From positions 84,958 through 126,381 of the forward strand of contig JALVUQ010000048.1 in the NCBI GenBank assembly GCA_027035575.1: a DNA stretch of 41,424 nucleotides. Reading direction: 5' to 3'. The notes below the pieces were generated by a model, which did no database searches, was not told where the DNA came from, and saw nothing but the letters and a program-made list of their open reading frames with translations. Source of the DNA: Desulfurellales bacterium (GTDB taxonomy: Bacteria > Campylobacterota_A > Desulfurellia > Desulfurellales > Hippeaceae). A program made the translations under genes and the position numbers. Positions 41,175 through 41,424 of this stretch are shown piece by piece (positions within the stretch are counted from its first letter, which is position 1; each line of letters begins with the position of its first letter).

Positions 41175-41424
41175 ATGGAATTTAAGTTAATCGATCTTTA
41201 TGCGGATACCGTCGAAGCGTCAAGTAAACAAAAAGGTGCTTACATATTGATAATTTTTGTGGAGAAAAATAAAAAAATTTCGATAGGTAAGTTGGGAGAT
41301 ATGGTGTTTAGAAAGGGATGCTATGCCTATGTGGGCTCTGCTATGGGAGGCTTGTCGAAAAGAATTAAAGTTCATATCAATAAAAACAGGAAACCGAGGT
41401 GGCACATAGACTACCTGCTTAAAG
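41175..41424 (+). CDS. GIY-YIG nuclease-superfamily (DUF123) protein, 3' truncated by window
   Basis: The visible 83 residues carry 'KGAYILIIFVEKNKKISIGKLG', split here by 'ISI', and 'KGCYAYVGSAMGGLSKRIK', then 'RWHIDYLL'. This is the DUF123 version of the GIY-YIG nuclease fold, also found fused to endonuclease III-like proteins. The start ATG 41175 has no clear Shine-Dalgarno and the frame is open upstream, so an earlier start is possible. The rest lies outside the window. Confidence 0.78.
   Translation, partial: MEFKLIDLYADTVEASSKQKGAYILIIFVEKNKKISIGKLGDMVFRKGCYAYVGSAMGGLSKRIKVHINKNRKPRWHIDYLLK

Overview
The window is 41.4 kb of AT-rich, densely packed bacterial chromosome with many overlapping genes, two tRNA genes and no phage, transposon or CRISPR array that I can see. 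The gene content suggests a Gram-negative, probably anaerobic and possibly thermophilic bacterium: an LPS-core-type glycosyltransferase, a TonB-like protein, PEP synthase, an acetate/succinate SatP channel, a WtpA-type molybdate/tungstate transporter and an iron-sulfur cysteine desulfidase. The 86-residue GroES lacks the usual roof-loop segment, a short form I associate with Campylobacterota, and the rpmH-rnpA-yidD-yidC-mnmE order fits that group. My best guess is a Desulfurellales-like organism (Hippea or Desulfurella relative). This is inference from gene content, not a database result.

Layout. 1-5004 (minus): a wHTH regulator, hyuA, hyuB and the start of a TRAP substrate-binding protein, apparently a uptake-and-use operon for a hydantoin-, oxoproline- or ketone-like compound. 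5275-7136 (plus): FmdE-like protein, TSUP anion exporter and ArsR-type repressor behind a promoter whose spacer is a perfect 20-bp palindrome. 7200-9639: NAD salvage (nicotinamidase, nicotinate phosphoribosyltransferase) and TatD. 9698-13560: tRNA-CAU, a Nif3-like protein, a CdsZ-like zinc ribbon protein, RNase HI, a convergent TonB-like gene, tRNA-Ser(CGA) and a HAD hydrolase. 13657-19832: the origin-type cluster rpmH-rnpA-yidD-yidC-mnmE-mnmG-rsmG, with a perfect parS site between mnmE and mnmG but no parAB after rsmG. 19827-29573 (minus): a XRE-cupin regulator, satP, the overlapping operon tldD-truA-gatC-gatA-hypothetical-MIP18-glycosyltransferase-deacetylase, and ppsA. 30173-32226: CIRCE-controlled groESL. 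32227-34405: repeat-rich non-coding DNA, a nucleotidyltransferase and a PIN toxin-antitoxin pair. 34476-37938 (minus): ModE-like regulator plus molybdate/tungstate ABC transporter. 38055-40977 (minus): cysteine desulfidase overlapping an ODP-GGDEF sensor cyclase. 41175-end: a truncated GIY-YIG (DUF123) gene.

The most unusual points are about gene starts and local wiring. rnpA has no ATG, GTG or TTG start between rpmH and its conserved core, and its frame stays open through all of rpmH. truA can only be full length if it starts at an ATA codon overlapping the tldD stop. The FmdE-TSUP-ArsR operon has a textbook operator within its promoter. A di-iron ODP domain fused to an apparently active GGDEF domain is translationally coupled to a cysteine desulfidase, which suggests a link between oxygen or sulfide state and c-di-GMP. 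I found no wholly new defence or mobile system; these regulatory units are the best candidates for something undescribed.
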